This document shows positions 46,285 to 57,380 of a stretch of 64,000 nucleotides of DNA, piece after piece. A model generated the notes under the pieces. That model had not been told where the DNA came from. It worked only from the letters and a program-made list of their open reading frames with translations, and ran no database searches. Both the position numbers and the translations under genes were made by a program. How positions within the stretch are numbered: the first letter of the stretch is position 1; every line of letters begins with the position of its first letter. The stretch comes from Paenibacillus sp. CC-CFT747 (GTDB lineage Bacteria; Bacillota; Bacilli; Paenibacillales; NBRC-103111): the NCBI GenBank assembly GCA_030323305.1, contig CP106741.1, positions 1,999,501 to 2,063,500 on the forward strand. Reading direction: 5' to 3'.

Positions 46285-47403
46285 ATGGAACCGGAAGTTA
46301 AGCAGGACCTAAGAGAAGTAGCAGGGCGATTAAATGAACTTAGGGGTCTCTTTGACTTAGACCTCAAGCTGGAACAAATTGCGGATTACGAAGAGAAAAT
46401 GTCGGTTCCCGACTTCTGGGACGATAACGATTACGCCCAGAAGATCATCGGCGAGCTGAATGCGATCAAGAGCGTCGTCTCCGACTACGAGGAGCTGTCC
46501 AAGAACTACGAGGAGCTCGAGGTGATGCTGGAGCTGGCGGAAGAGGAAGAAGACGACAGCCTGGTCGAGGAGCTGGTCAACGGAACGGCCGAGCTCGTTA
46601 AGAAGCTCGAGGCTTACGAGCTGACGCTGCTGTTGAGCCAGCCGTACGACCGGCTGAACGCCATTCTTGAGCTTCATCCGGGAGCCGGCGGAACGGAGTC
46701 GCAGGACTGGGCGGAGATGCTGCTTCGGATGTACCGCCGCTGGGCGGAGAAGCGGGGCTTCAAGGTCGAGGTGCTCGATTACCTGCCCGGCGACGAGGCT
46801 GGCGTGAAGAGCGTAACGCTGCTCATCAAAGGTCATAACGCCTACGGCTACCTGAAGACGGAGAAGGGCGTGCACCGGCTGGTGCGCATCTCGCCTTTTG
46901 ACGCATCGGGCCGCCGCCATACGTCCTTCGTCTCCTGCGACGTCGTTCCGGAGATCGAGGAGGACGTGGACATCGAGATCCGTCCGGAGGACCTCAAGGT
47001 CGACACGTACCGGTCCTCGGGAGCGGGCGGCCAGCACATCAATACGACGGACTCGGCGGTGCGGATCACGCACCTTCCGACCGGAATTGTGGTGACGTGC
47101 CAGACCGAGCGCTCGCAGATCAAGAACCGCGAGCGGGCGATGACCCACCTGCGCTCGAAGCTGTACGAGAAGAAGATCGAGGAGCAGGAGAAGCACCTGG
47201 CCGAGATCCGAGGCGAGCAGTCCGACATTGCGTGGGGCAGCCAGATCCGCTCGTACGTGTTCCACCCGTACAGCATGGTGAAAGATCACCGGACGCTGGC
47301 GGAGACGGGGAACGTCGGCGCGGTCATGGACGGGGAGATCGACTTCCTGATCGATGCGTACCTGCGCCATCAGATCCACCGCGAGCCGGGGGAAGAGCAG
47401 TAA
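46285..47403 (+). CDS. prfB: Peptide chain release factor 2 (RF2), frameshift site apparently altered
   Basis: RF2 releases peptides at UGA and UAA. Signature pieces are intact: [20 protein letters not shown], the specificity region [18 protein letters not shown], and the catalytic GGQ in [20 protein letters not shown]. The gene reads as one frame (372 residues from ATG 46285). However, the early part contains AGGGG-TCT-CTT-TGA-C (46342-46356), the classical RF2 frameshift site minus one G. With five G the zero frame would run RGSL then TGA, and the +1 frame DLDLK, as in B. subtilis (RGSL/DL). The single frame is therefore probably produced by the same one-base loss seen in neighbouring genes. 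GTG 46273 is in frame but abuts GGAG. Confidence 0.95.
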   Translation: MEPEVKQDLREVAGRLNELRGLFDLDLKLEQIADYEEKMSVPDFWDDNDYAQKIIGELNAIKSVVSDYEELSKNYEELEVMLELAEEEEDDSLVEELVNGTAELVKKLEAYELTLLLSQPYDRLNAILELHPGAGGTESQDWAEMLLRMYRRWAEKRGFKVEVLDYLPGDEAGVKSVTLLIKGHNAYGYLKTEKGVHRLVRISPFDASGRRHTSFVSCDVVPEIEEDVDIEIRPEDLKVDTYRSSGAGGQHINTTDSAVRITHLPTGIVVTCQTERSQIKNRERAMTHLRSKLYEKKIEEQEKHLAEIRGEQSDIAWGSQIRSYVFHPYSMVKDHRTLAETGNVGAVMDGEIDFLIDAYLRHQIHREPGEEQ

Positions 47404-47684
47404 GTTCAGTAAGCTCCTTCTGCTTGCCACCGTTTTCTTGCCGAGATGGCTGCAGGCAGAGCCCGGAGGGAAGATCGGAAGCCGCGAACGAAAGCGGCGG
47501 AAACCTCAGGTGGACGGGGGACCAGACGAGTCCCGAGTTGGCGCGGATCCGCCAGGAATTGCGGATCGGCGAAGCACGCGTGAGGGAAGGGCTCGAGCCG
47601 ATGATCCGCAATCCTTCCCGGCTTTCGCCCGGCAAGTACCAGCGTCCGGACGGCAGCAGGGGAGCCGGGCAGGAGGACGCCGGG
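47404..47684 (+). other. Gene-free stretch with a short MutS2-like translated remnant
   Basis: No gene with a ribosome site is visible. In one frame, 47520-47621 translates to TSPELARIRQELRIGEARV and then REGLEPMIRNPS, which resembles a stretch near residue 140-170 of MutS2 (S-x-E-L-x-R-I-R-x-E-x-R and so on). Flanking sequence in any frame does not continue the family. It may be a remnant or a chance match. Confidence 0.25.
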
Positions 47685-47716
47685 GGCATTTCCCGTTCCA
47701 GGGGAATGCCTTTTTT
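47685..47716 (+). terminator. Rho-independent terminator, probably of the secA-prfB unit
   Basis: GGCATT-T-CCC pairs with GGG-AATGCC (one bulged T), loop GTTCCAG, followed by six T. The stretch 47717-47910 shows nothing more that I can name. Confidence 0.82.
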
Positions 47717-47915
47717 GTGCGCCACTTGGAAACAGTAGCAGCGGGACGCAGTCCAGGGGCAGGGCATCTGGCAATGGCCTGATCCTGCTTGACGGCTGAT
47801 GCGATTTCCCTGTTTTCGCTTCTTCCCGCTTGCGGAAAACGGCCCTCTTTTTTAGAGACCGAAGGGGGAATTTCGGCGCGAATGGCGAAGTAGAAAAGGC
47901 AGGCCCAAAATATAA

Positions 47916-47945
47916 ATTGAATTTTTATACTATGGACCGTATAAT
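47916..47945 (+). promoter_or_regulatory. Arginine-operon promoter overlapped by an ARG box (ArgR/AhrC operator)
   Basis: TTGAAT (47917-47922), exactly 17 nt spacer, perfect TATAAT (47940-47945). The 18-mer at 47916-47933 (ATTGAATTTTTATACTAT) matches the ARG-box consensus WNTGNATWWWWATNCANW at 17 of 18 positions and covers the -35 and much of the spacer, so ArgR with arginine should block polymerase. Confidence 0.82.
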
Positions 47946-48000
47946 AATACATATCATTTTTAAGGGACGTTGGTTTCTGTCTTAGAAGGAGGACTCATCC

Positions 48001-49050
48001 ATGACTCAACCCATTCGCGCGGCTATCGTCGGCTCCACCGGCTACGGCGGGGTCGAGCTGATCCGGCTTTTGCTGCAGCATCCCCATGTGGACATTACCT
48101 CGGTTATCTCGTCTTCGACGCCGGGGGTGCCGATTGCGGACGGTTTTCCGCATTTGAACGAAATTGTCACTGACTCGCTGGACGCGGTCGACGTTCCACT
48201 CATCCGGAGCAAAGCGGACGTCGTCTTCCTGGCGACACCCGCAGGAGTGGCCGCCAATCTGGCTCCGCAGCTGCTGGAAGCCGGGCTGAAGGTCATCGAT
48301 ATTTCCGGCGACTTCCGCCTGAAGTCGGGGGAAGTGTACGAGAAATGGTATAAGCACAAGCCGGCAGCCGATGAATATTTAGCCAAGGCGGTGTATGGAC
48401 TGGCGGAGGTCTATGGGAATGAGGTAAAGGGAGTAGACTTCATTTCCAACCCGGGCTGCTACCCGACGGCTACCCTGCTTGGACTCGTGCCTGCCGTGAA
48501 GGCGGGCTGGATTGACCCGGCGACCATCATCATTGATGCGAAATCCGGGGTGTCCGGAGCGGGGCGCGGGCTCAGCCTGACGAATCATTTTGCGGAAATC
48601 AATGAGAATTTCCTGGCGTATAAAGTGAACAAGCACCAGCATATCCCGGAGATCGAGCAGGTGCTGAGCCGGGAAGCCGGGCAGGAAGTCATCACGACGT
48701 TCACCACGCATCTCGTTCCGATGACCCGCGGCATTCAGAGCACGATCTATGCCACGGTCAAGGGGAAGCGGTCCGATGAGGATTTCCTCGAGCTCTACCG
48801 GGAGTTCTACAAAGGACGCCCCTTTGTGCGGATCCGTCCGAAAGGAAAGGTTCCGGGCACGAAGGAAGTCTGGGGCTCGAACTACTGCGATATCGGCTTC
48901 TCCGTGGATGAGCGGACCGGCCGCGTGACGATCGTGTCGGTAATCGACAATGTGGTGAAGGGAGCGGCCGGGCAGGCTGTTCAGAACCTGAACCTGATCA
49001 TGGGCTGGGACGAAGCGACGGGGCTTGCGTTCACCCCGGTTTACCCTTAA
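48001..49050 (+). CDS. argC: N-acetyl-gamma-glutamyl-phosphate reductase ArgC
   Basis: ArgC reduces N-acetylglutamyl phosphate to the semialdehyde with NADPH. The 349-residue protein has the Rossmann start AAIVGSTGYGGVELIRLLLQ, the catalytic Cys in ISNPGCYPTATLLGL (near residue 150) and the conserved VSGAGRG and NKHQHIPEIEQVL (catalytic His region). ATG 48001 follows AGAAGGAGG. It is the first gene of argCJBDFGH and lies about 50 nt after the ArgR-controlled promoter. Confidence 0.97.
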   Translation: MTQPIRAAIVGSTGYGGVELIRLLLQHPHVDITSVISSSTPGVPIADGFPHLNEIVTDSLDAVDVPLIRSKADVVFLATPAGVAANLAPQLLEAGLKVIDISGDFRLKSGEVYEKWYKHKPAADEYLAKAVYGLAEVYGNEVKGVDFISNPGCYPTATLLGLVPAVKAGWIDPATIIIDAKSGVSGAGRGLSLTNHFAEINENFLAYKVNKHQHIPEIEQVLSREAGQEVITTFTTHLVPMTRGIQSTIYATVKGKRSDEDFLELYREFYKGRPFVRIRPKGKVPGTKEVWGSNYCDIGFSVDERTGRVTIVSVIDNVVKGAAGQAVQNLNLIMGWDEATGLAFTPVYP

Positions 49051-49074
49051 TTTGCGAGGATAGGTGGAAGAACA

Positions 49075-50297
49075 ATGGGAGCTGGATTTCAAGTGGTGGA
49101 AGCCGGCGGCGTCACGACGCCAAAAGGCTTCACGGCAGGAGGCCTTCACTGCGGCCTTAAGAAAACAGAGCGCTACGACCTCGGCGCCATCTGGTGCGAG
49201 GTGCCGGCCGCGGCGGCCGGCGTGTATACGCTGAATGCGTTCCAGGCGGCGCCCCTTAAGGTGACGCGGGAGAGCATCGGGCAGGAAGGCAAGCTGCAGG
49301 CGATGCTCGTGAACAGCGGCAACGCCAACGCGTGCACGGGCCAGCAGGGCGAGGACGATGCGCGGGAGATGCGCCAAGCGATGGCGCGGGCGCTCGGGAT
49401 TGAGGAGCACCTGGTCGGGGTGACCTCGACCGGCGTCATTGGCGAGCTGCTGCCGATGGAGAAGGTGCGAAGCGGCATCGCCGCCCTTCCGGACCGGCTG
49501 AAAGAGGACGGAAGCGAGGACTTCTGCCAGGCGATCCTGACGACCGACCTCGTACAGAAGATGATCTGCGTCAGCGTGGAGGTAGGCGGGCAGCCCGTTT
49601 ACATAGCGGGGGCGGCCAAAGGCTCCGGGATGATCCATCCGAACATGGCGACCATGCTCGGGTTCATCACCACGGACGCCAACGTAGCGGGCAGCGATCT
49701 GCAGGCGCTCTTGAACGGCGTGACCGATTCCACCTTCAACATGATCACCGTGGACGGCGACACGAGCACGAACGACATGGTCGTCGCCATGGCAAGCGGG
49801 CTCGCAGCGGGCGGGGAAGCCCTTGCCCCGGGCCACCCGGACTGGGCGGCGTTTGAGGAAGGCTTCCGGCACGTGGGCGAGTACCTCGCGAAGGCGATCG
49901 CCCGCGACGGCGAAGGAGCGACGAAGCTGGTCGAGGTGAACGTGGACGGTGCGCAGTCCGATAAGGCTGCCCGGGCCATCGCTAAAACGGTGGTCGGCTC
50001 CTCCCTGGTGAAGTCCGCCTGCTTCGGTGCCGACGCCAACTGGGGACGGATCATTGCCGCCGTCGGCCGGGCGGGTGAGCCCGTGAATGTGGACACCGTG
50101 GATATCCGGCTCGGCGATATTTCCGTTCTGGAGCAGTCGCGGCCGGTGAAGTTCGATGAGGACGCGGCGCTCGAGTACCTGCGCGGCGACCTAGTGCAGA
50201 TCTACGTCAGCTTGAACATGGGGAAGCGCGCGCCACTGCTTGGGGCTGCGACCTGACCTATGATTATGTCCGCATCAACGCGGCCTACCGGACGTAA
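49075..50297 (+). CDS. argJ: Bifunctional ornithine acetyltransferase / N-acetylglutamate synthase ArgJ, frame break near end
   Basis: ArgJ recycles the acetyl group from acetylornithine to glutamate. The autoproteolysis site and nucleophile lie in [20 protein letters not shown] (cleavage before the Thr of AT). As printed, the frame stops at 50256 with [10 protein letters not shown]. One more G in the run 50220-50223 gives [19 protein letters not shown] and RINAAYRT, the conserved ArgJ C terminus, with a stop at 50297. Restored length is about 407 residues, normal for ArgJ. The recovered ending is strong proof of a base loss. argB follows after 25 bp. Confidence 0.96.
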
Positions 50298-50322
50298 GCC
50301 TACACAAGAAAGGACCGGACTC

Positions 50323-51112
50323 ATGAGCGATAATTGTTTTGTCATCAAATGCGGCGGGAGCACCCTGGCGGCTCTGCCGGATTCTTTTATACGGATATGC
50401 GAAGCTTGCAGGAAGAGGGCCTGATTCCGGTGATCGTGCACGGGGGCGGTCCGGCGATTTCAGAGACGCTGAACAAGCTCGGAATCGAGACGGAATTCGT
50501 GGGCGGCCTGCGCAAAACGAACGAAGCCGTGCTGGATGTGGTGGAGATGGTTCTGGCGGGCCGGATCAACAAAGAGATCGTGCGCAAAATCCAGCTTTCC
50601 GGAGCGAAAGCGATCGGGCTGTCCGGCGTAGACGGCCACCTCATCAAGCCCGGCCGGTGGCGAATGCCGACGAGGTTGGGCTGGTGGGAGACGTGACGGA
50701 CGTGAATGCGGCGCTGATCCAAGGGATCGTGGCCATGGGCTACATGCCGGTCATCGCCCCTATCGGGCTTGGGGCCGACAGCGGACAGCGTTACAACATT
50801 AATGCGGATACGGCGGCGGGAGCGGTCGCTTCGCGGCTCGGCGTCGAGCGGATGATTGTCGTTACGGACGTGCCGGGCATCATGAGAACAGTAGATGGCG
50901 TCAAAAAAGTATTACCAAGTGTTGCGGTGTATGACATTGAAGAGATGATCGGTTCCGGTGAAATTTACGGAGGCATGATCCCGAAGGTCCGGGCGGCGGT
51001 TCAATGCATCCAAGGGGATGTAAAGGAAGTCGTTATCGTGGACGGCTCCGTTCCCGAAGTGCTGAGCCAGGTCCTCAAGGACGGGGAGATCGGTACCCGT
51101 ATCATCCGCTGA
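50323..51112 (+). CDS. argB: N-acetylglutamate kinase ArgB, two frame breaks
   Basis: ArgB phosphorylates N-acetylglutamate. ATG 50323 gives CFVIKCGGSTLAALPDSF, then the frame breaks at the T run 50385-50388 (one T short; restores SFYTDMRSLQEEG) and at 50654-50655 (CC should be CCC; restores KPGPVANADEVGLVGDVTD). Between and after these points the family motifs are clear: PVIVHGGGPAISETLNKLG, NKEIVRKIQLSGAKAIGLSG, NINADTAAGAVASRLG and IVVTDVPGIM, then IYGGMIPKVRAAVQCI. Restored length is about 263 residues, typical. It is part of the arginine operon. Confidence 0.95.
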
Positions 51113-51179
51113 TGTAAGGTAAGGTCAAGCCATGGCCCTACCTATCACCATAAATCATTCCAAAAAGGAGCGAAGAACC

Positions 51180-52366
51180 ATGGGAGAGCAGCAAAGCGCC
51201 TTGTTCCCGACCTATGCCCGGTACCCCATTACGATCGTGAAAGGGGAAGGCAGCCGGCTGTGGGATGACAACGGCAAGGAGTATTTGGACTTCATGAGCG
51301 GCTTGGCGGTAACGAGCCTGGGCCATGCCCCGAAGGCCATCAAGGAGAAGCTCATCGAGCAGCTGGACCAGCTGTGGCACGTGAGCAATCTGTTTCATAT
51401 TCCGAATCAGGAAAAGCTGGCGGCTCTCTTGACCGCGAACAGCTGCCTGGACCGGGCTTTCTTCTGCAGCACGGGCGCGGAGGCCAACGAGGCCGCCATT
51501 AAAATCGCCCGCCGCTACAACCAGAAGGTACTCGGCCGCGACCGCCATGAAATCATTACGTTCCATCAGTCGTTCCATGGGCGGACGCTCGCTACTCTAA
51601 CGGCAACCGGGCAGGATAAGGTGAAGGAAGGCTTCCTTCCGCTGCCTCAAGGGTTCGTGTATGCTCCTTATAACGTTATCGAAGGTTTGGAGTCGTATAT
51701 CAACGACCAGACCTGCGCCATCATGCTGGAGATGATCCAGGCCGAGGGCGGCGTTATTACGGCCGACCCGGCTTTTGTTCAGGAAGTGGTGCGCCTGTGC
51801 GAGAAGCACGATCTGCTTCTCATCGTCGATGAGATCCAGACAGGCATGGGCCGCACCGGCAAGCTGTTTGCCTATGAGCATTACGGCATCGAGCCGGATA
51901 TCATCACCTTGGCCAAAGCGCTCGGAAGCGGGTTCCCGATCGGCGCTATGCTGGGCAAGGAGAAGCTGGCGGAAGCTTTCTCGGCGGGAAGCCACGGCTC
52001 GACGTTCGGGGAACCCCGATTGCGACGGCAACGGCCATCGCCACCGTGGAGACAATCGTAGGCGAGAAGCTCTCCGAGCGTGCCGCGGAGAAAGGCGAGT
52101 ACCTTTTCGCAAAGCTGACGGAAGCGCTGGAAGGCAACGATTTCGTGAAGGAAATCCGCGGCAAGGGCCTGATCGTGGGCATTCTATGTGCGGGTCCGGT
52201 TGCCGAGCAGATTGCGGACATTCACCGGAACGGCCTGCTCGTCGTTTCCGCTGGGCCGAACGTGATCCGTCTTCTGCCGAATCTACTCGTGAGCGAGGAA
52301 GAAATTGACCGGGCGGTCGAAACGATCAGCCGGGTGCTGGCCGCCAAAGCTCAGACAGCCGTCTAG
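51180..52366 (+). CDS. argD: Acetylornithine aminotransferase ArgD, one frame break
   Basis: ArgD is a PLP enzyme converting N-acetylglutamate semialdehyde to acetylornithine. Motifs: YLDFMSGLAVTSLGHAPKAI, FFCSTGAEANEAAIKIARRY, HGRTLATLTATGQ, LLIVDEIQTGMGRTGKLFAY, and the PLP lysine in IITLAKALGSGFPIGAML. The G run 52008-52011 is one short; restoring it turns TFGEPRLRRQ into TFGGTPIATATAIATVETI, and the protein continues to 52366 (about 395 residues). ATG 51180 follows AAAAAGGAG. Confidence 0.96.
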
Positions 52367-52433
52367 CGCCTTTTCTGGCAGCACACCCATACCTCGACCG
52401 TCATTCAAACAAAGAAAGGGGAGATTGACCTCT

Positions 52434-53387
52434 ATGGAAAGCGTAAAGCCATCACTTGATCTGGACTTGAAGGGCCGGGATTTTATCGGCCTGACCGATT
52501 ACAGCCCGGAAGAAATCCGTTACTTGATCGATCTTGCGATCGATTTGAAGAAGAAGCAGAAGAACGGGGAGGTTTACCAGCCCCTTAAAGGAAAAACGCT
52601 CGGGATGATCTTCGAAAAGTCGTCGACGCGGACGCGCGTGTCGTTCGAGGTGGGCATGTACCAGCTCGGCGGACATGCCTTGTTCCTGAGCCGCAACGAC
52701 CTGCAGATCGGACGCGGGGAGCCGATCTCGGATACGGCTCAGGTGCTGTCGAGATACCTCGACGGGATCATGATCCGCACCTTCGCGCACCGCACCGTGA
52801 TCGACCTCGCCCGCAGCTCGACCGTGCCGGTCATCAACGGGCTGACGGATTATTCCCATCCGTGCCAGGCGCTCGCCGACTACCAGACGGTACTCGAGCA
52901 CAAAGGCCGCCTCGAAGGGCTCAAAATCGCCTTCGTGGGCGACGGCAACAACATGGTCCACTCCTTGATGATCGGAGCGGCCAAGCTCGGCATGCACATG
53001 GCGGTCGCTTCGCCGCAAGGGTATTTTCCAAGCAACGATGTCATCAAATCGGCTAAGGAGTACTCGGCGCAAACCGGAGGCTCGTTTACGCTGACGGAGG
53101 ACGCGAAGGAAGCGGTGGCCGACGCCGACGTGATCTACACGGACGTATGGGCCAGCATGGGACAGGAAGAGGAGCAGAAGATCCGGGAGAAGGCTTTTGC
53201 CTCTTTCCAGGTGAACGAAGAGCTCGCCGCCTATGCGAAGAAAGACTATCTGTTCCTGCACTGCCTGCCCGCCCACCGCGGAGAGGAAGTGAGCGAGGGC
53301 GTCATCGACGGCCCGAACTCCATTATTTTTGACCAGGCCGAGAACCGTCTGCACGCCCAGAAAGCCATCATGGCGGCTTTGATGTAA
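52434..53387 (+). CDS. argF: Ornithine carbamoyltransferase ArgF
   Basis: ArgF makes citrulline from ornithine and carbamoyl phosphate. The 317-residue protein has the carbamoyl-phosphate motif [14 protein letters not shown] (near 60), [30 protein letters not shown] (near 140), the ornithine-binding WASMGQEEE, and the [11 protein letters not shown] loop near the C terminus. ATG 52434 is preferred to the in-frame upstream start at 52305, which overlaps argD. AAAGGGGAG lies about 12 nt upstream. The frame is intact. Confidence 0.97.
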   Translation: MESVKPSLDLDLKGRDFIGLTDYSPEEIRYLIDLAIDLKKKQKNGEVYQPLKGKTLGMIFEKSSTRTRVSFEVGMYQLGGHALFLSRNDLQIGRGEPISDTAQVLSRYLDGIMIRTFAHRTVIDLARSSTVPVINGLTDYSHPCQALADYQTVLEHKGRLEGLKIAFVGDGNNMVHSLMIGAAKLGMHMAVASPQGYFPSNDVIKSAKEYSAQTGGSFTLTEDAKEAVADADVIYTDVWASMGQEEEQKIREKAFASFQVNEELAAYAKKDYLFLHCLPAHRGEEVSEGVIDGPNSIIFDQAENRLHAQKAIMAALM

Positions 53388-53421
53388 GCATCCCATAATT
53401 AAGAGATGGAGTGAAGAACCC

Positions 53422-54672
<1,251 letters not shown>

Positions 54673-54783
54673 CGGCACGAATAGAGGCAAGGAAGCGAAG
54701 CAAGGCGCGGGCGGGCTTTTCGGCTGACCAGTCGGGAGGCCCTCCGGCGCTTTTGTGCGAATAAGGGAAGGAGCGAGAAACGA

Positions 54784-56198
54784 GTGTCTAAACTTTGGGG
54801 TGGACGTTTTACGAAGCAAACCGATCAGCTGGTGGAGGAGTATACCGCCTCGATCCTGTTCGACAAAGAGCTCGCCGAAGAGGACATCCAGGAAGCCTGG
54901 CTCATGTCACCATGCTCGGCAAATGTGGTATTCTGCCGGCGGAGGACGTCGAGAAGATCAAGGACGGCCTCCTGAAGGTGCAGGGGATCATCCGCCGCGG
55001 GGAAATGGAATTCTCCGTCAGCAACGAAGATATCCATATGAACATCGAGAAAGCGCTGCTGGATGAGATCGGTCCGGTCGGAGGCAAGCTCCATACGGGA
55101 CGCAGCCGTAACGACCAGGTGGCGACGGACATGCACCTCTACCTGCGCAAGCGGGTCGTGGAGTTCGTCGGCTTCCTGCAGAAGCTTCAGGAGGCGCTGC
55201 TTACGCAGGCGGCGAACAACCTCGACACGATCGTGCCGGGCTACACGCACCTGCAGCGGGCGCAGCCGATTCTGTTCGCCCACCACCTGATGGCGTACGT
55301 CTCCATGTTCCAGCGCGACATCGAGCGCCTGCAGGACAGCTACAAGCGCATCAACGTGCTGCCGCTCGGCGCCGGGGCGTTGGCCGGTACCACCTTCCCG
55401 ATCGACCGCCATTTTGTGGCGGAGCAGCTCGGGTTCGACCGGCCGTACGAGAACAGCCTCGACGCGGTCAGCGACCGGGACTTCATCCTGGAGTTCCTCT
55501 CGAACGCCTCGATGATCATGATGCACCTGTCGCGCTTCTGCGAGGAGCTGGTGCTCTGGTCGAGCACGGAGTTCACCTTCGTCGAGCTCGACGACGCCTT
55601 CTGTACGGGCAGCAGCATCATGCCGCAGAAGAAGAACCCCGACGTGGCCGAGCTTGTCCGTGGCAAGACGGGCCGGGTGTACGGCAACCTGATGGGGCTC
55701 CTGACGGTGCTGAAGTCGCTTCCGCTGGCCTACAACAAGGACATGCAGGAAGATAAAGAAGGCATGTTCGACACCGTGAAGACGCTGCAGGGCGCCCTTC
55801 AGCTGTTCGCCCCGATGGTGGCGACCATGAAGGTGAACAAGGACCGGATGCGCCAGGCGGTCAACCAGGACTTCTCTAACGCCACCGATATCGCCGACTA
55901 CCTGGTGAACAAGGGACTGCCGTTCCGCCAGGCGCATGAGGTCATCGGCAAAACGGTGCTGTACTGCATCCAGAACAGCAAGTACCTGCTCGACCTGAGC
56001 CTCGAGGAGTTCCGGCAGTTCTCCGAGCTGTTCGGGGACGACATTTATGCCGTGCTGCAGCCGGAGCAGGTCGTGAACGCCCGTAATGTCTACGGGGGAA
56101 CGAACGCCGGCCAAGTCCAGGGAGCCATTGACCGGGCCCGCGGGGAGCTGGAGAAAACATCCGCTTGGGTCGAAGAATATATACAGAAGAGCAAGTAG
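54784..56198 (+). CDS. argH: Argininosuccinate lyase ArgH, one frame break
   Basis: ArgH splits argininosuccinate to arginine and fumarate. GTG 54784 starts [19 protein letters not shown]. Soon after, GG at 54899-54900 is one G short; restoring it gives [20 protein letters not shown]. The rest is normal: [33 protein letters not shown], and the fumarase/lyase signature [20 protein letters not shown] near residue 280 with catalytic Ser. Restored length is about 471 residues. GGAAGGAGCG precedes the GTG. A strong terminator follows, closing the arginine operon. Confidence 0.96.
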
Positions 56199-56207
56199 GA
56201 ATGAACA

Positions 56208-56240
56208 AAACCCTTCCCGGGCTTAAGCCGGGAAGGGTTT
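56208..56240 (+). terminator. Terminator of the arginine operon
   Basis: Perfect 13-bp stem AAACCCTTCCCGG/CCGGGAAGGGTTT with a seven-base loop. The T tract is weak (GCTGTTTTC), so efficiency may rely on the stem. Confidence 0.85.
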
Positions 56241-56254
56241 GCTGTTTTCAGACA

Positions 56255-56270
56255 TTTTTCACGTGGAACA
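56255..56270 (+). promoter_or_regulatory. parS-like centromere site (Spo0J/ParB binding)
   Basis: TTTTTCACGTGGAACA matches the B. subtilis parS consensus (TGTTTCACGTGGAACA in this orientation) at 15 of 16 positions, including the central CACGTG. A half-site TGTTCCACG lies 15 nt further on (56286-56294). The remainder of the gap 56271-56443 holds nothing else I recognise. Confidence 0.75.
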
Positions 56271-56443
56271 ATGACCGAATCGATCTGTTCCACGCCGAAG
56301 GCATGTCATCAGGCAAGCCCGAGGTCCGCTCCAGGCCCGATCGGCCGCTTCCAGAGCCTTATTCTCCAATCAAGTTCTGCTTCCCTTGCGATTCTCATGC
56401 GCCAGCAGAGGCTTTACCGCCAACCAAGTGACCATATAAGCCA

Positions 56444-57378
56444 CTAGCGCCCCGTCGTCAGCGTGATGCTTCCGGTGCTGCTTTCGGCCTTCACCAGCGG
56501 GCCGCTTCCGCCCGTGCTGCGAAGCTCGTGCTTATCCCGGACGGCGTAACTCAGGCCCGGGACGTCCGCGGATACCCGTCCCGTATCGGTGCGGAAATCG
56601 ACGCGGACGTCACCGGCTTGTGCCGCTTGTATCCGGATACTCCCCGTATCCGTCTCCGCTTGGATAGGCTGGAGCAGCCGCGGCACCGTTACTTCGACGC
56701 TTCCGGTGCCGCTCTCCACCTTCAGAGCCCCCTCGATTTGGGCGAGACGGATGCTTCCGGTATCGGTCGCAGCCGTGACACCGCCGCCGCGGATGTCAGA
56801 CAAGGTGAGGCTTCCCGTTGAACTCTCCGCCGACAGCTGGCCGGCATCGGAATTCTTCAGCGCAATGGCTCCCGTATCCGTCTCCAGGGAGAGGCTTTTG
56901 GCTTGAAGGCCTTCGGCTGTCAGACGGCCGGTGTTGGTCCGGAAGGAAACCGAATCGTACAGCTTGGCGGGCACCGCGACCTCCAGACGGGCGGCTTCCT
57001 TGTCCCGGAAGCGAGGAGAGTCAGAAGCTGGTTGATGTCGATGCCGATCTGGAACTTCTTCTGCGTACGGACCGAAACGGATAGGGCATTTCCGTTCAAC
57101 TCGCCTTCCGTTTGCAAGTTCTTCTTGTCGGAGGAGCTGATCCGGCCGTAGTAGCGGACGCGGAACTGGTTATCCGGAGACGCGGTAACGGTAATCTCGG
57201 AAATATCCGTCATTACGGAGACCCGCTGGACGGCGGCGGAGTCGAACGTTTTCTCCCAATTGACTTCTTCCATGGACCCGACGGTCCGGCTGTTCATTAA
57301 CGTATAGCCTACTCCGGCGGTCCCCGCCAGAAAGGAGAGAAGGGCGAGCCCTGCGATGAATTTGGTTCCCCATTTCAT
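56444..57378 (-). CDS. DUF4097 beta-helix-like protein, one frame break
   Basis: A membrane-anchored or exported protein with an N-terminal hydrophobic segment (FIAGLALLSFLAGTAGVGYTL, about 6-26) followed by a repetitive domain with a recurring TDTGSI or SSTGSL pattern (LETDTGAIAL, ESSTGSLTL, ATDTGSIRL, ESGTGSVEV, ETDTGSIRI, ESSTGSITL), each about 20 residues apart. This is the DUF4097 family, predicted to form a right-handed beta-helix; function unknown. Near 57010-57016 one base is missing on the coding strand; restoring it gives FRDKEAARLEVAVPAKLYDS. ATG 57378 is the second of two close ATGs and has the better spacing to AGGGGA. It overlaps or abuts the upstream DUF1700 gene. Confidence 0.78.
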
Positions 57379-57380
57379 GA

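Noticed and set aside
47097-47782. Open frames of 140-210 codons overlapping the end of prfB and running past it
   Set aside because: Low-complexity Arg/Gly/Pro-rich translation without ribosome sites. Only the short MutS2-like piece is notable and it is reported separately.
47404-48000. T-box leader for the arginine genes
   Set aside because: The conserved T-box sequence (GGGTGG-x-ACCGCG type) is absent; the terminator at 47685 lies well before the ArgR-type promoter.
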